Shown piece by piece: positions 22,685 through 31,076 of a stretch of DNA of 36,181 bases. Under the pieces are notes generated by a model that was not told the origin of the DNA, made no database searches, and was given only the letters and a program-made list of their open reading frames with translations. The first letter of the stretch is position 1. Every line of letters starts with the position of its first letter. The position numbers and the translations under genes are program-made. The DNA lies in assembly GCA_964517355.1 (NCBI GenBank), contig CAZFCK010000019.1, positions 1-36,181 of the forward strand, in the 5' to 3' direction. This DNA comes from CAZFCK01 sp964517355 (GTDB lineage Bacteria; Desulfobacterota; Desulfovibrionia; Desulfovibrionales; Desulfovibrionaceae).

Positions 22685-22749
22685 CTGAAACGTTTTTTTG
22701 TTTCAGATAAAGACATAAGAACATCTAACCCTTCCAAGGTTGGCATGCT
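22685..22749 (+). repeat. Dispersed repeat, CTGAAAC/GTTTCAG family, upstream of moaE-like gene
   Basis: CTGAAAC (22685-22691) and GTTTCAG (22700-22706) form a perfect 7-bp stem around a T-rich loop. The tail CTTCCAAGGTTGGCATGCT (22731-22749) lines up with the tail of the copy at 7928-8030. It abuts the boundary repeat that starts at 22753. Confidence 0.5.
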
Positions 22750-22752
22750 CTA

Positions 22753-22888
22753 CCTCCACCAAGGGGAAGGCCCCTCTGGATTTGCGTGTTTTATCGTAAT
22801 GTTTAATTATATAACAGCATATTATAAGAATTTTTGGAGATTCTGGCGAACATTTTCCCACAAGGTTCTCAAGCCGCCGGCGGCATTC
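22753..22888 (+). repeat. Dispersed intergenic repeat (boundary family), diverged copy 2
   Basis: The CCAAGGGG/CCCCTCTGG hairpin, the A/T-rich spacer, TTTTTGGAGATTCT and AAGGTTCTCAAGCCGCCGG are recognisable. The central palindrome is degraded (GGCGAACATTTTCCCACAAG replaces the perfect arm). The 3' end GGCATTCTCGTTTCAATGTC aligns with the copy at 31057. Confidence 0.7.
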
Positions 22889-22929
22889 TCGTTTCAATGT
22901 CAACATGATCATGAACAAGGAGATGACCC

Positions 22930-23298
22930 ATGGACATAAACGTTATCGTGAATCGATTGAAAAAAGAGCCGGGTTTCACTGAAAACGTGGGGATGGTCTT
23001 GATACACAACGGCGTGGTGCGGGCCTGGTCCCGCGACGGGCACAAGACCGTGGACAAGGTGGATGTTTCTCCCGACAGGGAGCTTATTGAAAAGCTGCGC
23101 CGGGAATACGAGCGGAAGCCGGGTATCTTCCGCATCGTCGTGGAGGCTGCCGGGGGCACCCTGCAACCCGGCGACGATTTACTGCTTATCGTCGTGGCCG
23201 GTGACGTGCGGGAAAACGTGAAACCCGTGCTGGCGGAACTCCTGGACCGCGTCAAATCCGAGGCCGTGCATAAGAACGAGCATAAAATTACCGATTGA
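22930..23298 (+). CDS. moaE: MoaE-like molybdopterin synthase large subunit homologue
   Basis: The 122-residue product resembles a shortened MoaE, the subunit that with thiocarboxylated MoaD inserts sulfur into precursor Z. KPGIFRIVVEAAGGTLQPGD (63-82) and LLLIVVAGDVRENVKPVLAELLDRVKSEAVHKNEH (85-118) parallel the MoaE core with its late basic cluster; Lys109, Lys115 and Lys119 are candidates for the catalytic lysines. MoaE is usually near 150 residues and ends in a WKKE-type motif, which is altered here. AAGGAG lies 8 nt before ATG 22930. It starts the moaE-moeA-dsbD group, 12 nt before moeA, which supports a molybdenum cofactor role. No MoaD is visible. Confidence 0.72.
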   Translation: MDINVIVNRLKKEPGFTENVGMVLIHNGVVRAWSRDGHKTVDKVDVSPDRELIEKLRREYERKPGIFRIVVEAAGGTLQPGDDLLLIVVAGDVRENVKPVLAELLDRVKSEAVHKNEHKITD

Positions 23299-23310
23299 TA
23301 GAGAGGAATC

Positions 23311-24552
23311 ATGGGCCACGGGTTTTTTCAAATGATCAGCACCGGTGAATGCCGCGAGGTGTTGCGCGGCTTCGCGCCCGTCGGCGTCCGCGATACTCCC
23401 CTTGCTCAATGCCACGGCAGAGTGCTTGGGGGGGACGTGGTGGCCGGGGAGGATCTCCCGCGCTTTTCACGCTCCTGCATGGACGGTTACGCCGTGCATG
23501 CGCAGGATCTTTTCGGCGCGGGCGAGAGCAGCGGCGCATATCTGGAAATGGTGGGCACCGTTGCGGTGGACAAGGCGCCGGATTTCGAACTGTTTCCGGG
23601 ACAATGCGCGGCCATCACCACCGGCGGCACCCTGCCCAAGGGCGCGGACGCCGTGCTGATGATAGAACACAGCGAGGACCTCGGCGGCGGCTACGTGGAA
23701 GGATTGCGTTCCGTGGCGCCCGGGGACAACGTCATGCTCGCGGGGGAAGACGCCGCCAGGGGCGCGGTCGTGTTTTCCGCAGGCCGCAGGCTGCGCGTGC
23801 CCGAACTGGGACTGCTGGCGGCCCTGGGCTTTGCCCAGGTGCCGGTCTACCGGCGTCCTGAAGTGGGCGTGCTCTCCACCGGAGACGAACTCGTCGCCGT
23901 ACACGAGGAGCCGAAGCCCGGGCAGGTGCGCGATGTCAATTCGGTCGCCCTGACCTGTCTTGTGGAAGAAGCGGGCGGTATCGCCCGTCCCTTGGGCAGA
24001 ATACCGGACTCCTTGGAGGCCCTTTCCAACGCCATGCATCAGGCCTTGGAGAGCTGCGACATGCTGTTGGTGTCCGGGGGCAGTTCCATCGGGGTGCGCG
24101 ATTTGACCATCGAGGCCATAGAAACTCTGCCCGAGAGCGAGATCCTGGTCCACGGCGTGGCCATCAGTCCCGGAAAACCCACGATAGTGGCCCGCGCAGC
24201 GGGCAAACCCATATTGGGCCTTCCCGGACAGGTGGCTTCGGCACAGGTGGTGATGCTGGTTTTCGGACAGCCGCTCGTGCGGCACCTCGCGGGAGACGAT
24301 CTGGCCTTTACCGCCCGGCATCAGTCGGTGAAGTCCGCTGAACTGGCTCTGAACCTGGCATCAAGGCAGGGACGGGAGGATTATGTCCGCGTGCGCCTGG
24401 AAGAACGCCCTGGCCGGGCTCCCCTGGCCTGGCCGCGTCAGGGGAAATCCGGATTGTTGCGAACCCTTGTGGAAGCCCATGGCCTCGTGTGCGTGCCTTC
24501 GAATCTGGAAGGCCTGACAAAGGGCGCGGGCGTCGAGGTCTGGGTGCTGTAA
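23311..24552 (+). CDS. moeA: Molybdopterin molybdenumtransferase MoeA
   Basis: This cytoplasmic enzyme of 413 residues inserts molybdate (or tungstate) into adenylylated molybdopterin. Family marks are LPRFSRSCMDGYAVHAQD (about 50-67), ITTGGTLPKGADAVLMIEH, PEVGVLSTGDELV and the nucleotide-binding SGGSSIGVRDLT (about 255-266). HGVAISPGKPTIVARAAGKP and LGLPGQVASAQVVMLVF follow as usual, with a C-terminal beta domain ending GVEVWVL. GAGAGGAA precedes ATG 23311. Its stop overlaps the start of the DsbD gene (TAATG). Molybdo- or tungstoenzymes such as formate dehydrogenases are plentiful in Desulfovibrio and would be the users. Confidence 0.95.
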   Translation: MGHGFFQMISTGECREVLRGFAPVGVRDTPLAQCHGRVLGGDVVAGEDLPRFSRSCMDGYAVHAQDLFGAGESSGAYLEMVGTVAVDKAPDFELFPGQCAAITTGGTLPKGADAVLMIEHSEDLGGGYVEGLRSVAPGDNVMLAGEDAARGAVVFSAGRRLRVPELGLLAALGFAQVPVYRRPEVGVLSTGDELVAVHEEPKPGQVRDVNSVALTCLVEEAGGIARPLGRIPDSLEALSNAMHQALESCDMLLVSGGSSIGVRDLTIEAIETLPESEILVHGVAISPGKPTIVARAAGKPILGLPGQVASAQVVMLVFGQPLVRHLAGDDLAFTARHQSVKSAELALNLASRQGREDYVRVRLEERPGRAPLAWPRQGKSGLLRTLVEAHGLVCVPSNLEGLTKGAGVEVWVL

Positions 24553-26417
24553 TGCGTTTTTATTCGGCCGTGGGGCTTGTCTGTGGACTCTTGCTGTGCG
24601 TGCCGCTCCTCTGCGCTCCCTGCGCCGCGGCGGAGCAGGACGCGCCCGTGGATGTTTCGTGGGAGCTGTTCAAGGCGCCCCTGGATGCGGGCTCGCTTGT
24701 GCTGGTGGTCTGGCTGACGCCGCACACGGGGCATTACGCCTACGGCCATGAACCCGGCCCCACCGGGCTGCCCACGGATCTCGCCCTCACCGCGCCGCCA
24801 GGTCTCGAGGCCCAGGTCTTTTACCCTCCGGGTGAGCGGAAGCCGGACAGTTTCGATCCCTCGGTCACCGTGGAAACCTATCAGGGGCGCACCCCCGTTT
24901 TCGTGCTTCTGCGTGGCGAAACGCCGCGGGACCTCATTCTGGCCGGGCGGCTGCAGATGCTGCTCTGTTCGGATACGAGCTGCTGGCCGGTGAAGCGGGA
25001 GCTCGTCATGGAATGGCTTGATCTCGCGCCCCAGGCCTTACCCGAGGCCCGGGAGCAGCCCTGGTGGCCGCACTTCCAGGCGTTGAGTCAGGGGGGTGGG
25101 GAGACGGCGACCAGCCGGACCGACGCGCGGCAAGCTCCTTCCGCCCCCGCGGTGGTGGAATCCTCCGCCGGAGTTGAAGCCCTGGACCTGGAGCCGCGAT
25201 TTTTCCAGCCCGGGCTCGAGGTGCGCGGCCTGGGCAAGGCCATGCTTTTCGCGGTGCTGGCCGGGTTCATTCTCAACTTCATGCCCTGCGTGCTCCCGGT
25301 GGTGTCCCTGAAACTCTCCACTTTTGTGGCCGCCTCGGGCGTGGGAGAATCAGGCGCGAAAGTACGGCGCTTCCGCGAGCATAACGTGTTTTTCGCCCTG
25401 GGCATCCTCTTGTATTTCACGGTGCTCGGGGGCGTGCTGGGGAGCGCCGGACTCGCTTGGGGGCAGATTTTTCAAAAACCCGGCCTGGTCCTGGGCGTCA
25501 CGGCGGTCGTGTTCGGCCTCGGGCTCAGCCTGTTCGGCCTGTTCGACCTGCCCATCGTGGATCTCAAAACGGGCGGCCAGGCCAAGAATCCGCGTACCCA
25601 GGCGCTCTTTACGGGGTTCCTGGCCACGCTGCTGGCCACCCCGTGCAGCGGGCCTTTTTTGGGGGGCGTGCTCGGATGGACCCTGACCAGGGCGCCTGCG
25701 ACCATCATCGCCGTGTTTCTGTGCATCGGTCTGGGCATGGCCCTGCCATACATCCTCATGGCCATCCAGCCCGGTCTGGTGCGTCTTTTCCCCAAGCCCG
25801 GGGCCTGGACCGGATTTCTGGAGCGGTTTGTGGCCTTTTTTCTCATGGGCACCTGCGTCTATCTCCTGAGCATCCTGCCCGAGGCCTACATGCTCCAGGC
25901 TCTGGTCCTGTTGTTGGCCACGGCTTTCGCCGCCTGGATATGGGGGGGGTGGACCACACTCTCGGACCCCGCGGGCAGACGGGCGGCCATTCGACTGGTG
26001 GCCGTTTTCGTGCTGTGCGGCGCCGCGGCCTGGGCTTTTCAGCCTCCGGACACCGGCACGGCCTGGAGACCTTTTGCGGAAAAGGATTTCCAAAGATTGC
26101 TGGGAGAGGAAAATCTCTTGGTGGACTTTACCGCGGACTGGTGCCCCAACTGCAAAGTGCTCGAAAAAACGACGCTTTCTGCGGCCAATCTAGAAAAGTG
26201 GCAAGAACGCTATCAATTGACCCTGCTGCAAGCGGATTTGAGCGAGGAACATCCCGCCGCGCTGGCTCTGCTGCAACGGCTCGGAAGTCAGAGCATCCCC
26301 GTGGTGGCCGTGTTCCCCAAGGGAGAACAGAGCGTGCGTCCCCTGGTCTTACGGGATATTTTCACCGCTTCGCAGATGGAAAGCGCTTTGCGGCAAGCAT
26401 TGGGACCGCAACACTGA
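24552..26417 (+). CDS. dsbD: DsbD-type thiol:disulfide interchange protein
   Basis: This inner-membrane protein of 621 residues carries electrons from cytoplasmic thioredoxin to periplasmic proteins. It opens with a signal peptide (MRFYSAVGLVCGLLLCVPLL ending PCAAA). The N-terminal periplasmic domain contains LLCSDTSCWPVKREL with its Cys pair (about 139-144). The membrane domain has about eight helices, with the two redox cysteines in NFMPCVLPVVSLK (about 244) and ATPCSGPFLGGVLGW (about 363). The C-terminal thioredoxin domain has FTADWCPNCKVLEK (CPNC, about 530-533). All three Cys pairs are present. ATG 24552 shares its A with the moeA stop. In a cytochrome c-rich organism it probably supplies reductant for c-type cytochrome assembly and disulfide repair. 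Confidence 0.94.
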   Translation: MRFYSAVGLVCGLLLCVPLLCAPCAAAEQDAPVDVSWELFKAPLDAGSLVLVVWLTPHTGHYAYGHEPGPTGLPTDLALTAPPGLEAQVFYPPGERKPDSFDPSVTVETYQGRTPVFVLLRGETPRDLILAGRLQMLLCSDTSCWPVKRELVMEWLDLAPQALPEAREQPWWPHFQALSQGGGETATSRTDARQAPSAPAVVESSAGVEALDLEPRFFQPGLEVRGLGKAMLFAVLAGFILNFMPCVLPVVSLKLSTFVAASGVGESGAKVRRFREHNVFFALGILLYFTVLGGVLGSAGLAWGQIFQKPGLVLGVTAVVFGLGLSLFGLFDLPIVDLKTGGQAKNPRTQALFTGFLATLLATPCSGPFLGGVLGWTLTRAPATIIAVFLCIGLGMALPYILMAIQPGLVRLFPKPGAWTGFLERFVAFFLMGTCVYLLSILPEAYMLQALVLLLATAFAAWIWGGWTTLSDPAGRRAAIRLVAVFVLCGAAAWAFQPPDTGTAWRPFAEKDFQRLLGEENLLVDFTADWCPNCKVLEKTTLSAANLEKWQERYQLTLLQADLSEEHPAALALLQRLGSQSIPVVAVFPKGEQSVRPLVLRDIFTASQMESALRQALGPQH

Positions 26418-26433
26418 ACCCTGGAGGCGCGAA

Positions 26434-28113
26434 ATGCTGGATGCCTTCTGGCGCGCTTTGCCCACGAACGTGCGTCACGGGTTGCTCATGGGCAGCGTGG
26501 GGAGCGAACATCTCGAGCGCCTGGCGGACCAGGCCCGGCAGGCGCAGCGATCCGACCTGGCATGCGGGTTCTATCGCGCCCTGTGGGAGCAATTTCCATT
26601 GGACGGCGCTTTTGCCGAAAAGACCCTGCAGGCTGCGCGGGCCGCTGCGTGCGATGACGCGCCCCTGGAATTGATGCGCCGTGTGAGCGCGCATTGGCGG
26701 CTCCCGATCAGGGCCGACGTCCTGCATCAGCTGGTGGACGAGGCGCGCTACGATGAGGCCTATGATTTCGCGTGCGCCGCGGCGGAGCGGGAAGAGCGCA
26801 ACCTGTATTGGGCGGAGCAGGTGCAGGTGCTCGGCTTGATGCAGGGAGCCGTCGGGGATGCGGCGCAACGCATTGCGCGCCTGCCTCTCTTGGGCAACGG
26901 CGCTTTTTCCCCGTTGCGGGACTATTTTCAGGGCAACGCCCATTTCGCGGCACAGCGCTGGTCTCAGGCCGCGGAGTTCTTTGCCCGGGCCGCGGCGCAT
27001 CCGGAGGCGGGGGGCTGGCTCGCCCCTGTGGAGCGCGGGGCCGAGGCCCTGTGGCGTCTGGAACGGCGCGACGCGGCCCTTGAGCTGTGGCGGCGGGTGC
27101 TGCTCCGCAAGCCCTGGCACTCCTCGCTGCTGCTCCACGTGCATTCACTTCTTGAACCTCCCGAGATCCCATCCGATTTTCCGCCTACGGCCGCGCTCGT
27201 CTACAGCTGGAACAAGGCGGGCTACCTGGACGAAACCCTGGGAGAGCTGGCACGGACCCAGGGGCTTGCGGCCATCCATGTTCTGGACAACGGTTCCACG
27301 GACGACACGCCCAGCGTTGTGCGCGTATGGCAAGAACGGCTGGGGCGCGACAACCTGCGCGCGCATACCCTGCCCGTCAATATCGGAGCGCCCGCGGCGC
27401 GCAACTGGCTGGCCGCGTTGCCCGAGCTGGAGCGGATGGAATGCGTGGCGTATCTGGACGACGACGCCCTGCCGCCGGCGGACTGGCTGGAATCGCTGCA
27501 TGCCGCCCGGCTGGCCTATCCCGAATCCACGGCCTGGGGGTGCCGCGTGGTGGATCACGACAGCCCGGAGATAACGCAAAGCGCGGACATACACTTGCTG
27601 CTTGATACCGACGCAGCGGGTGACCCGACTCTTGTTTTCGATCTGGAAAGGGCTTATGCGGAAACCTTTCGCGTGACGGAACTCTTTGTGCAGACGCCGC
27701 GCTGGGAGCTTTTTCAGTACGTGCGCCCCTGCCTCTCGGTTACGGGCTGCTGCCATTTGCTGGATATGCGCGAACTCAAGGAAGGGGGCGGTTTCGATCT
27801 GCGTTTTTCCCCCACCCAGTATGACGACCTGGAACGCGACATGCGCCGCGCCCTCGCGGGACGTTTTTGCTGCTATCATGGAGGCGTGACCGTGCGCCAC
27901 AAGCAGCGCAGCGGCCGCCGGGTCAAACGCCACGCCACCAGCCAGGGCAATTGGCTGGGCAATAGATACAAGCTGATGCACCGGTTCCAGGAGCGGGAAT
28001 TGCGCGCGCTCCACGAAAGGCAGCACGCCGTGCTCATGGACGACCTGGAGGCGCGTTTTCCCGTGCTGGAGCGGGTGTTGCGCCTCCTCACACAGGGGCG
28101 GGGTTCGGGTTGA
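26434..28113 (+). CDS. Family 2 glycosyltransferase with helical repeat N-terminus
   Basis: The product has 559 residues. Residues 1 to about 245 are helical, Ala/Arg-rich repeats resembling TPR units (DLACGFYRALWEQFP, AAQRWSQAAEFFARAAAHPE, RRDAALELWRRVLLRKP). The second half is a GT-A glycosyltransferase: TAALVYSWNKAGYLDETL, LDNGSTDDTPSVV (about 283-295), NIGAPAARNWL and the metal-binding acidic motif YLDDDA (about 339-344). A later segment, GGGFDLRFSPTQYDDLERD, matches the position of the acceptor-side acidic motif. No membrane helix is seen, so it is cytoplasmic. GGAGG precedes ATG 26434, 16 nt after dsbD. A TPR-GT2 protein of this kind often glycosylates flagellin or another surface protein; that is inference. 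A boundary repeat follows its stop. Confidence 0.85.
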   Translation: MLDAFWRALPTNVRHGLLMGSVGSEHLERLADQARQAQRSDLACGFYRALWEQFPLDGAFAEKTLQAARAAACDDAPLELMRRVSAHWRLPIRADVLHQLVDEARYDEAYDFACAAAEREERNLYWAEQVQVLGLMQGAVGDAAQRIARLPLLGNGAFSPLRDYFQGNAHFAAQRWSQAAEFFARAAAHPEAGGWLAPVERGAEALWRLERRDAALELWRRVLLRKPWHSSLLLHVHSLLEPPEIPSDFPPTAALVYSWNKAGYLDETLGELARTQGLAAIHVLDNGSTDDTPSVVRVWQERLGRDNLRAHTLPVNIGAPAARNWLAALPELERMECVAYLDDDALPPADWLESLHAARLAYPESTAWGCRVVDHDSPEITQSADIHLLLDTDAAGDPTLVFDLERAYAETFRVTELFVQTPRWELFQYVRPCLSVTGCCHLLDMRELKEGGGFDLRFSPTQYDDLERDMRRALAGRFCCYHGGVTVRHKQRSGRRVKRHATSQGNWLGNRYKLMHRFQERELRALHERQHAVLMDDLEARFPVLERVLRLLTQGRGSG

Positions 28114-28130
28114 AAGAAAAAAAGAATAAC

Positions 28131-28266
28131 GTCGCGGACTTTCGCGCCCGCACGACGACCAGGGGAGGCCCCTGGACGCCGGAAAAACGGCTTTGTCATA
28201 CCTACTTGAAAGTTTTGGAGATTCTTAAGAACCTTTTTCAAAAGGTTCTTAAGCCGCCGAAGGCAT
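28131..28266 (+). repeat. Dispersed intergenic repeat (boundary family), copy 3
   Basis: It begins with a GTCGCGGACTTTCGCGCCCG hairpin segment, then CCAGGGG-AGG-CCCCTGG. A spacer and AGTTTTGGAGATT follow, then the 14-base palindrome arms CTTAAGAACCTTTT (28224-28237) and AAAAGGTTCTTAAG (28240-28253), then CCGCCGAAGGCATTC. The first 42 bp match 36140-36181 at 41 positions. It separates the GT2 gene from the next operon. Confidence 0.88.
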
Positions 28267-28310
28267 TCACAACGTTAACATGCTTCAATAGGTGGAAAAT
28301 GGTATGATCC

Positions 28311-29657
28311 ATGCGTGTTAAGCATCTCATCGTCGGGGCCGGTCCCACGGGACTCGGCGCCGGACTCAGGTTGAGCGAACTGGGCGAAACCGATTTCCTT
28401 ATCGTGGAGAGAAACGGATATGTGGGCGGCCTTTCCGCCAGCTTCACGGATCAGGCGGGATTTGTCTGGGATTTGGGGGGGCACGTGCTCTTTTCCCATT
28501 ACCCTTACTATGATCGCGTGGTGGAGCAGGCCCTGGGGGATCGCTATCTCGAACACCAGCGCATCTCGCGGGTGCGCATGGCCGGACAATGGGTTCCTTA
28601 TCCTTTTCAAAACAACATCAGACACCTGCCCACCAACCTGCAATGGGAGTGCGTGAAGGGCCTATTGCCGGGGCGCCGTCCCCAAGCCGCGCCCGCGGAT
28701 TTCTCTTCCTGGTGCGAGCATGTCTTTGGCGCGGGCATCACCCGGCTGTTCATGCGGCCCTACAATTTCAAGGTCTGGGCCACGCCGGGGGAGCGCATGG
28801 CTTACGACTGGATCGGCGAGCGCGTGAGCGTGGTTAATCTGGAAAAAGTGCTCGAAAATCTCGTGCTGCAAAAGGATGATGTGGCCTGGGGACCGAACAG
28901 GCTTTTCCGTTTCCCCCTGCACGGGGGCACGGGCGAAATTTACCGCAACGTGGCCGGGCGCTTCAAGGAGCGCATCGTCACGGAGCGCCCCATCACGTCC
29001 ATTGACGCCGTGAACAAGGTCGCGCGCACGCCCGGGGAGGAGATCCGCTACCAGAATATGCTCTACACCGGCCCCCTCGACCTGCTGGCCCGTTCGCTGC
29101 TTGCGGACGCGCCGGACCGCATGCGCGACGCGGCTGACCTGCTCGAGCACAACAGCGTGTTCGTCGCGGGAGTGGGCGTGGACGGCGCCAGGGAAGACGA
29201 TACCTGTTGGATGTATTTTCCTGAAGATAATTGCCCCTTTTATCGTCTCACCAATTTTCACAACTATTCGCCCAACAACGTGAATCCGGCGGGCAAGGCG
29301 CGGGGGCTCATGGCCGAGACCTCGTTTTCCGCGCACAAGCCGGAAAACATTGCCACACTGATGGAAAAAACCATTGCCGGGCTGGAAAATACCGCCATGC
29401 TCGCCCCCGGGGAACGGAACAGGATCGTCAGCACGTGGCAAGCCGTTTTGGATTACGGCTATCCCGTGCCCACCCTGCGCCGCGACGAAGCTCTGAAACA
29501 GCTCATTCCCTGGCTGGAAGGACACGATATTTATTCCAGGGGGCGTTTCGGCGGCTGGAAATACGAAGTGGCCAACATGGACCACTCCCTGATGCAGGGC
29601 GTGGAGTGGGCCGAACGCATGCTGTTGGATAATCCGGAAACCACATACAAGGTATAA
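28311..29657 (+). CDS. FAD/NAD-binding protein, UDP-galactopyranose mutase or amine oxidase-like
   Basis: The 448-residue product starts with a dinucleotide-binding motif, KHLIVGAGPTGLGAGLRLSE (residues 4-23), followed by an acidic residue in VERNGYVGGLSASF. That GG...S-F segment after the first Rossmann unit is shared by UDP-galactopyranose mutase, protoporphyrinogen oxidase and related amine oxidase-like flavoproteins. WDLGGHVLFSHYPYYDRVV and MRPYNFKVWATPGERMAYDWIGERV recall the UGM branch, as does the final GRFGGWKYEVANMDHSLMQG. In Desulfovibrio such proteins often occur with polysaccharide genes, but the actual substrate cannot be read here. ATG 28311 has AGGTGG upstream. It is six bases before the Xaa-Pro peptidase, so they are co-transcribed. 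Confidence 0.82.
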   Translation: MRVKHLIVGAGPTGLGAGLRLSELGETDFLIVERNGYVGGLSASFTDQAGFVWDLGGHVLFSHYPYYDRVVEQALGDRYLEHQRISRVRMAGQWVPYPFQNNIRHLPTNLQWECVKGLLPGRRPQAAPADFSSWCEHVFGAGITRLFMRPYNFKVWATPGERMAYDWIGERVSVVNLEKVLENLVLQKDDVAWGPNRLFRFPLHGGTGEIYRNVAGRFKERIVTERPITSIDAVNKVARTPGEEIRYQNMLYTGPLDLLARSLLADAPDRMRDAADLLEHNSVFVAGVGVDGAREDDTCWMYFPEDNCPFYRLTNFHNYSPNNVNPAGKARGLMAETSFSAHKPENIATLMEKTIAGLENTAMLAPGERNRIVSTWQAVLDYGYPVPTLRRDEALKQLIPWLEGHDIYSRGRFGGWKYEVANMDHSLMQGVEWAERMLLDNPETTYKV

Positions 29658-29663
29658 GCAAGA

Positions 29664-30740
29664 ATGCAGACATCTCATTTTGCCGCACGCCGCGAGAAAT
29701 TGCGCTACAGCATCCTGGAAGCGGGCCTTTCGGGTCTGCTGGTCAGCCACGCAGCAAACCGCTATTACCTCAGCGGGTTTGAACTGCACGACCCGCAATG
29801 CAACGAGACCGCGGGCTGGCTTTTGATCAGGCCGGACGGAGACGACTGGTTGTTCACGGACCCCCGCTATCACGACGCCGCGCGCCGCGTATGGGACGAG
29901 GAGCGCATCAGCATCGCTTCGGGGGCGGATCGCGAAAAGCAGCGCGCGTGCCTCAAGGATTTGCTGGATGCCACCATGCCCCTGGGTGTGGAAGCCGCGT
30001 CCATCTCTTTGGACACATGGCAATTTTTACAGGAAGAATTATATGTGCAGCCCACGCGGGGCATGGTGGAAGCCTTGCGCGTGCTCAAGGACGATTTCGA
30101 GTTGGCCTGTATGGAACGCTCAAACGCCGTGAACCATCAGGTCCTGGCGCGGGTGCCGGAACTGCTGGTGCCGGGGCGCACCGAGGCCCAGCTTGCCTGG
30201 GAAATCGAAAAGCTCTTCCGCGAACTGGGCGCATCCGGCCTCGCCTTCGCCTCCATTGTGGCCGTGGGGCCGAACGCCGCGTTGCCCCACGCCATCCCAG
30301 GCCAAACGGTTATCCGCGAGGATACCATGGTCCTGGTGGATATCGGCTGCCGGTTGGATGATTACTGTTCGGATCAAACCCGGACCTTTTGGGTAGGGGG
30401 AAAGCCTTCCGACCGTTTTCAAAAGACCATGGACCAGGTGCGGGAAGCGCAACGCAAGGCCATAGAGGCCGCGCGGCCGGGCATGAAGGTCTCGGAACTG
30501 TACCGCATCGCCCATGAGAGCTTTGCACGACACGGCGTGGCGGAACTCTTCACCCATGCCCTGGGGCACGGTATCGGACTGGAAACGCACGAACCTCCCA
30601 GCCTGGGGCCGACCGCTACGATGCGGCTCAAGCCCGGCATGGTCGTGACCATTGAGCCCGGAATCTATGATCCGGCATGGGGCGGCATCCGCTGGGAGCA
30701 CATGATAGTCATGGGCGAAGAGGGCGCCCGAGTGCTGTGA
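29664..30740 (+). CDS. pepP: Xaa-Pro aminopeptidase-like M24 peptidase
   Basis: This M24B metallopeptidase of 358 residues removes an N-terminal residue preceding proline. The N-terminal creatinase-like domain contains LSGLLVSHAANRYYLSGFEL and LFTDPRYHDAA. The catalytic pita-bread domain starts with the conserved ELACMERSNAVNHQVL. It has the metal ligands Asp (VLVDIGCRLDDYCSDQTRTF, about 226 and 237), His (FTHALGHGIGLETHEPP, about 300), Glu (VTIEPGIYDP, about 332) and Glu (GGIRWEHMIVM, about 345). All five are visible. It is cytoplasmic, with no signal peptide. It lies 6 nt after the flavoprotein gene and about 30 nt before the DUF4911 gene, in one apparent operon. Confidence 0.93.
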   Translation: MQTSHFAARREKLRYSILEAGLSGLLVSHAANRYYLSGFELHDPQCNETAGWLLIRPDGDDWLFTDPRYHDAARRVWDEERISIASGADREKQRACLKDLLDATMPLGVEAASISLDTWQFLQEELYVQPTRGMVEALRVLKDDFELACMERSNAVNHQVLARVPELLVPGRTEAQLAWEIEKLFRELGASGLAFASIVAVGPNAALPHAIPGQTVIREDTMVLVDIGCRLDDYCSDQTRTFWVGGKPSDRFQKTMDQVREAQRKAIEAARPGMKVSELYRIAHESFARHGVAELFTHALGHGIGLETHEPPSLGPTATMRLKPGMVVTIEPGIYDPAWGGIRWEHMIVMGEEGARVL

Positions 30741-30770
30741 TGCGCTTTGCAAGCGCCGGAGGAAGCGGCC

Positions 30771-31076
30771 ATGGGGCGTAAGCGCACCCGTCTGCCGCGT
30801 ATGACGCCGCCCCCGCAGCGGTCGCAAAGGATCTACCTGCGTTTGCCTCGCGCTGATCTGGTGCGGCTCAAGTTCCATCTCGAAGCCTGCGACAACCTTT
30901 GCTACGTCAGCGTCTTGGACCGCTGGGAGGCGGTGGCCGCCGTGATTTTCTCACCGCATCAGCGTGAAGAAACCCTGGCCGTTCTGGACGGTCTGGCCAG
31001 GGTCCTGCCGTTGGAACGCATCCACGTGCCGTCAGAGCATATTGACTTCGAAACAGGAATGCCTCCAGCGGCTTAA
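30771..31076 (+). CDS. DUF4911 domain protein with a repeat-derived C-terminus
   Basis: The 101-residue product has a basic N-terminus (MGRKRTRLPRMTPPPQRSQR), then the DUF4911-type core: IYLRLPRADLVRLKFHLEAC, then DNLCYVSVLDRWEAVAAVIF. HQREETLAVLDGLARVLPLERI follows. It is soluble and of unknown function. GGAGG lies about 8 nt before ATG 30771; an in-frame TTG at 30747 is possible but has no better site. The last codons (FETGMPPAA and the stop) come from the boundary repeat at 31057, whose palindrome contains the TAA. The native C-terminus may therefore have been replaced. It ends the flavoprotein-peptidase operon. Confidence 0.8.
   Translation: MGRKRTRLPRMTPPPQRSQRIYLRLPRADLVRLKFHLEACDNLCYVSVLDRWEAVAAVIFSPHQREETLAVLDGLARVLPLERIHVPSEHIDFETGMPPAA

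Larger units (their letters stand above)
22485..22929. other. Intergenic region between mscS and the moaE-like gene
   Basis: No credible gene is seen on either strand. The first 200 bp (22485-22684) show no clear structure apart from short G-rich stretches. Then come two adjacent dispersed repeats: the CTGAAAC/GTTTCAG copy (22685-22749) and a diverged boundary-family copy (22753-22888). The moaE-like ribosome binding site AAGGAG follows at about 22916. Confidence 0.6.

Noticed and set aside
22377..22724. Minus-strand frame in the mscS-moaE gap
   Set aside because: It overlaps the mscS 3' end, lacks a ribosome binding site, and its translation looks non-biological.
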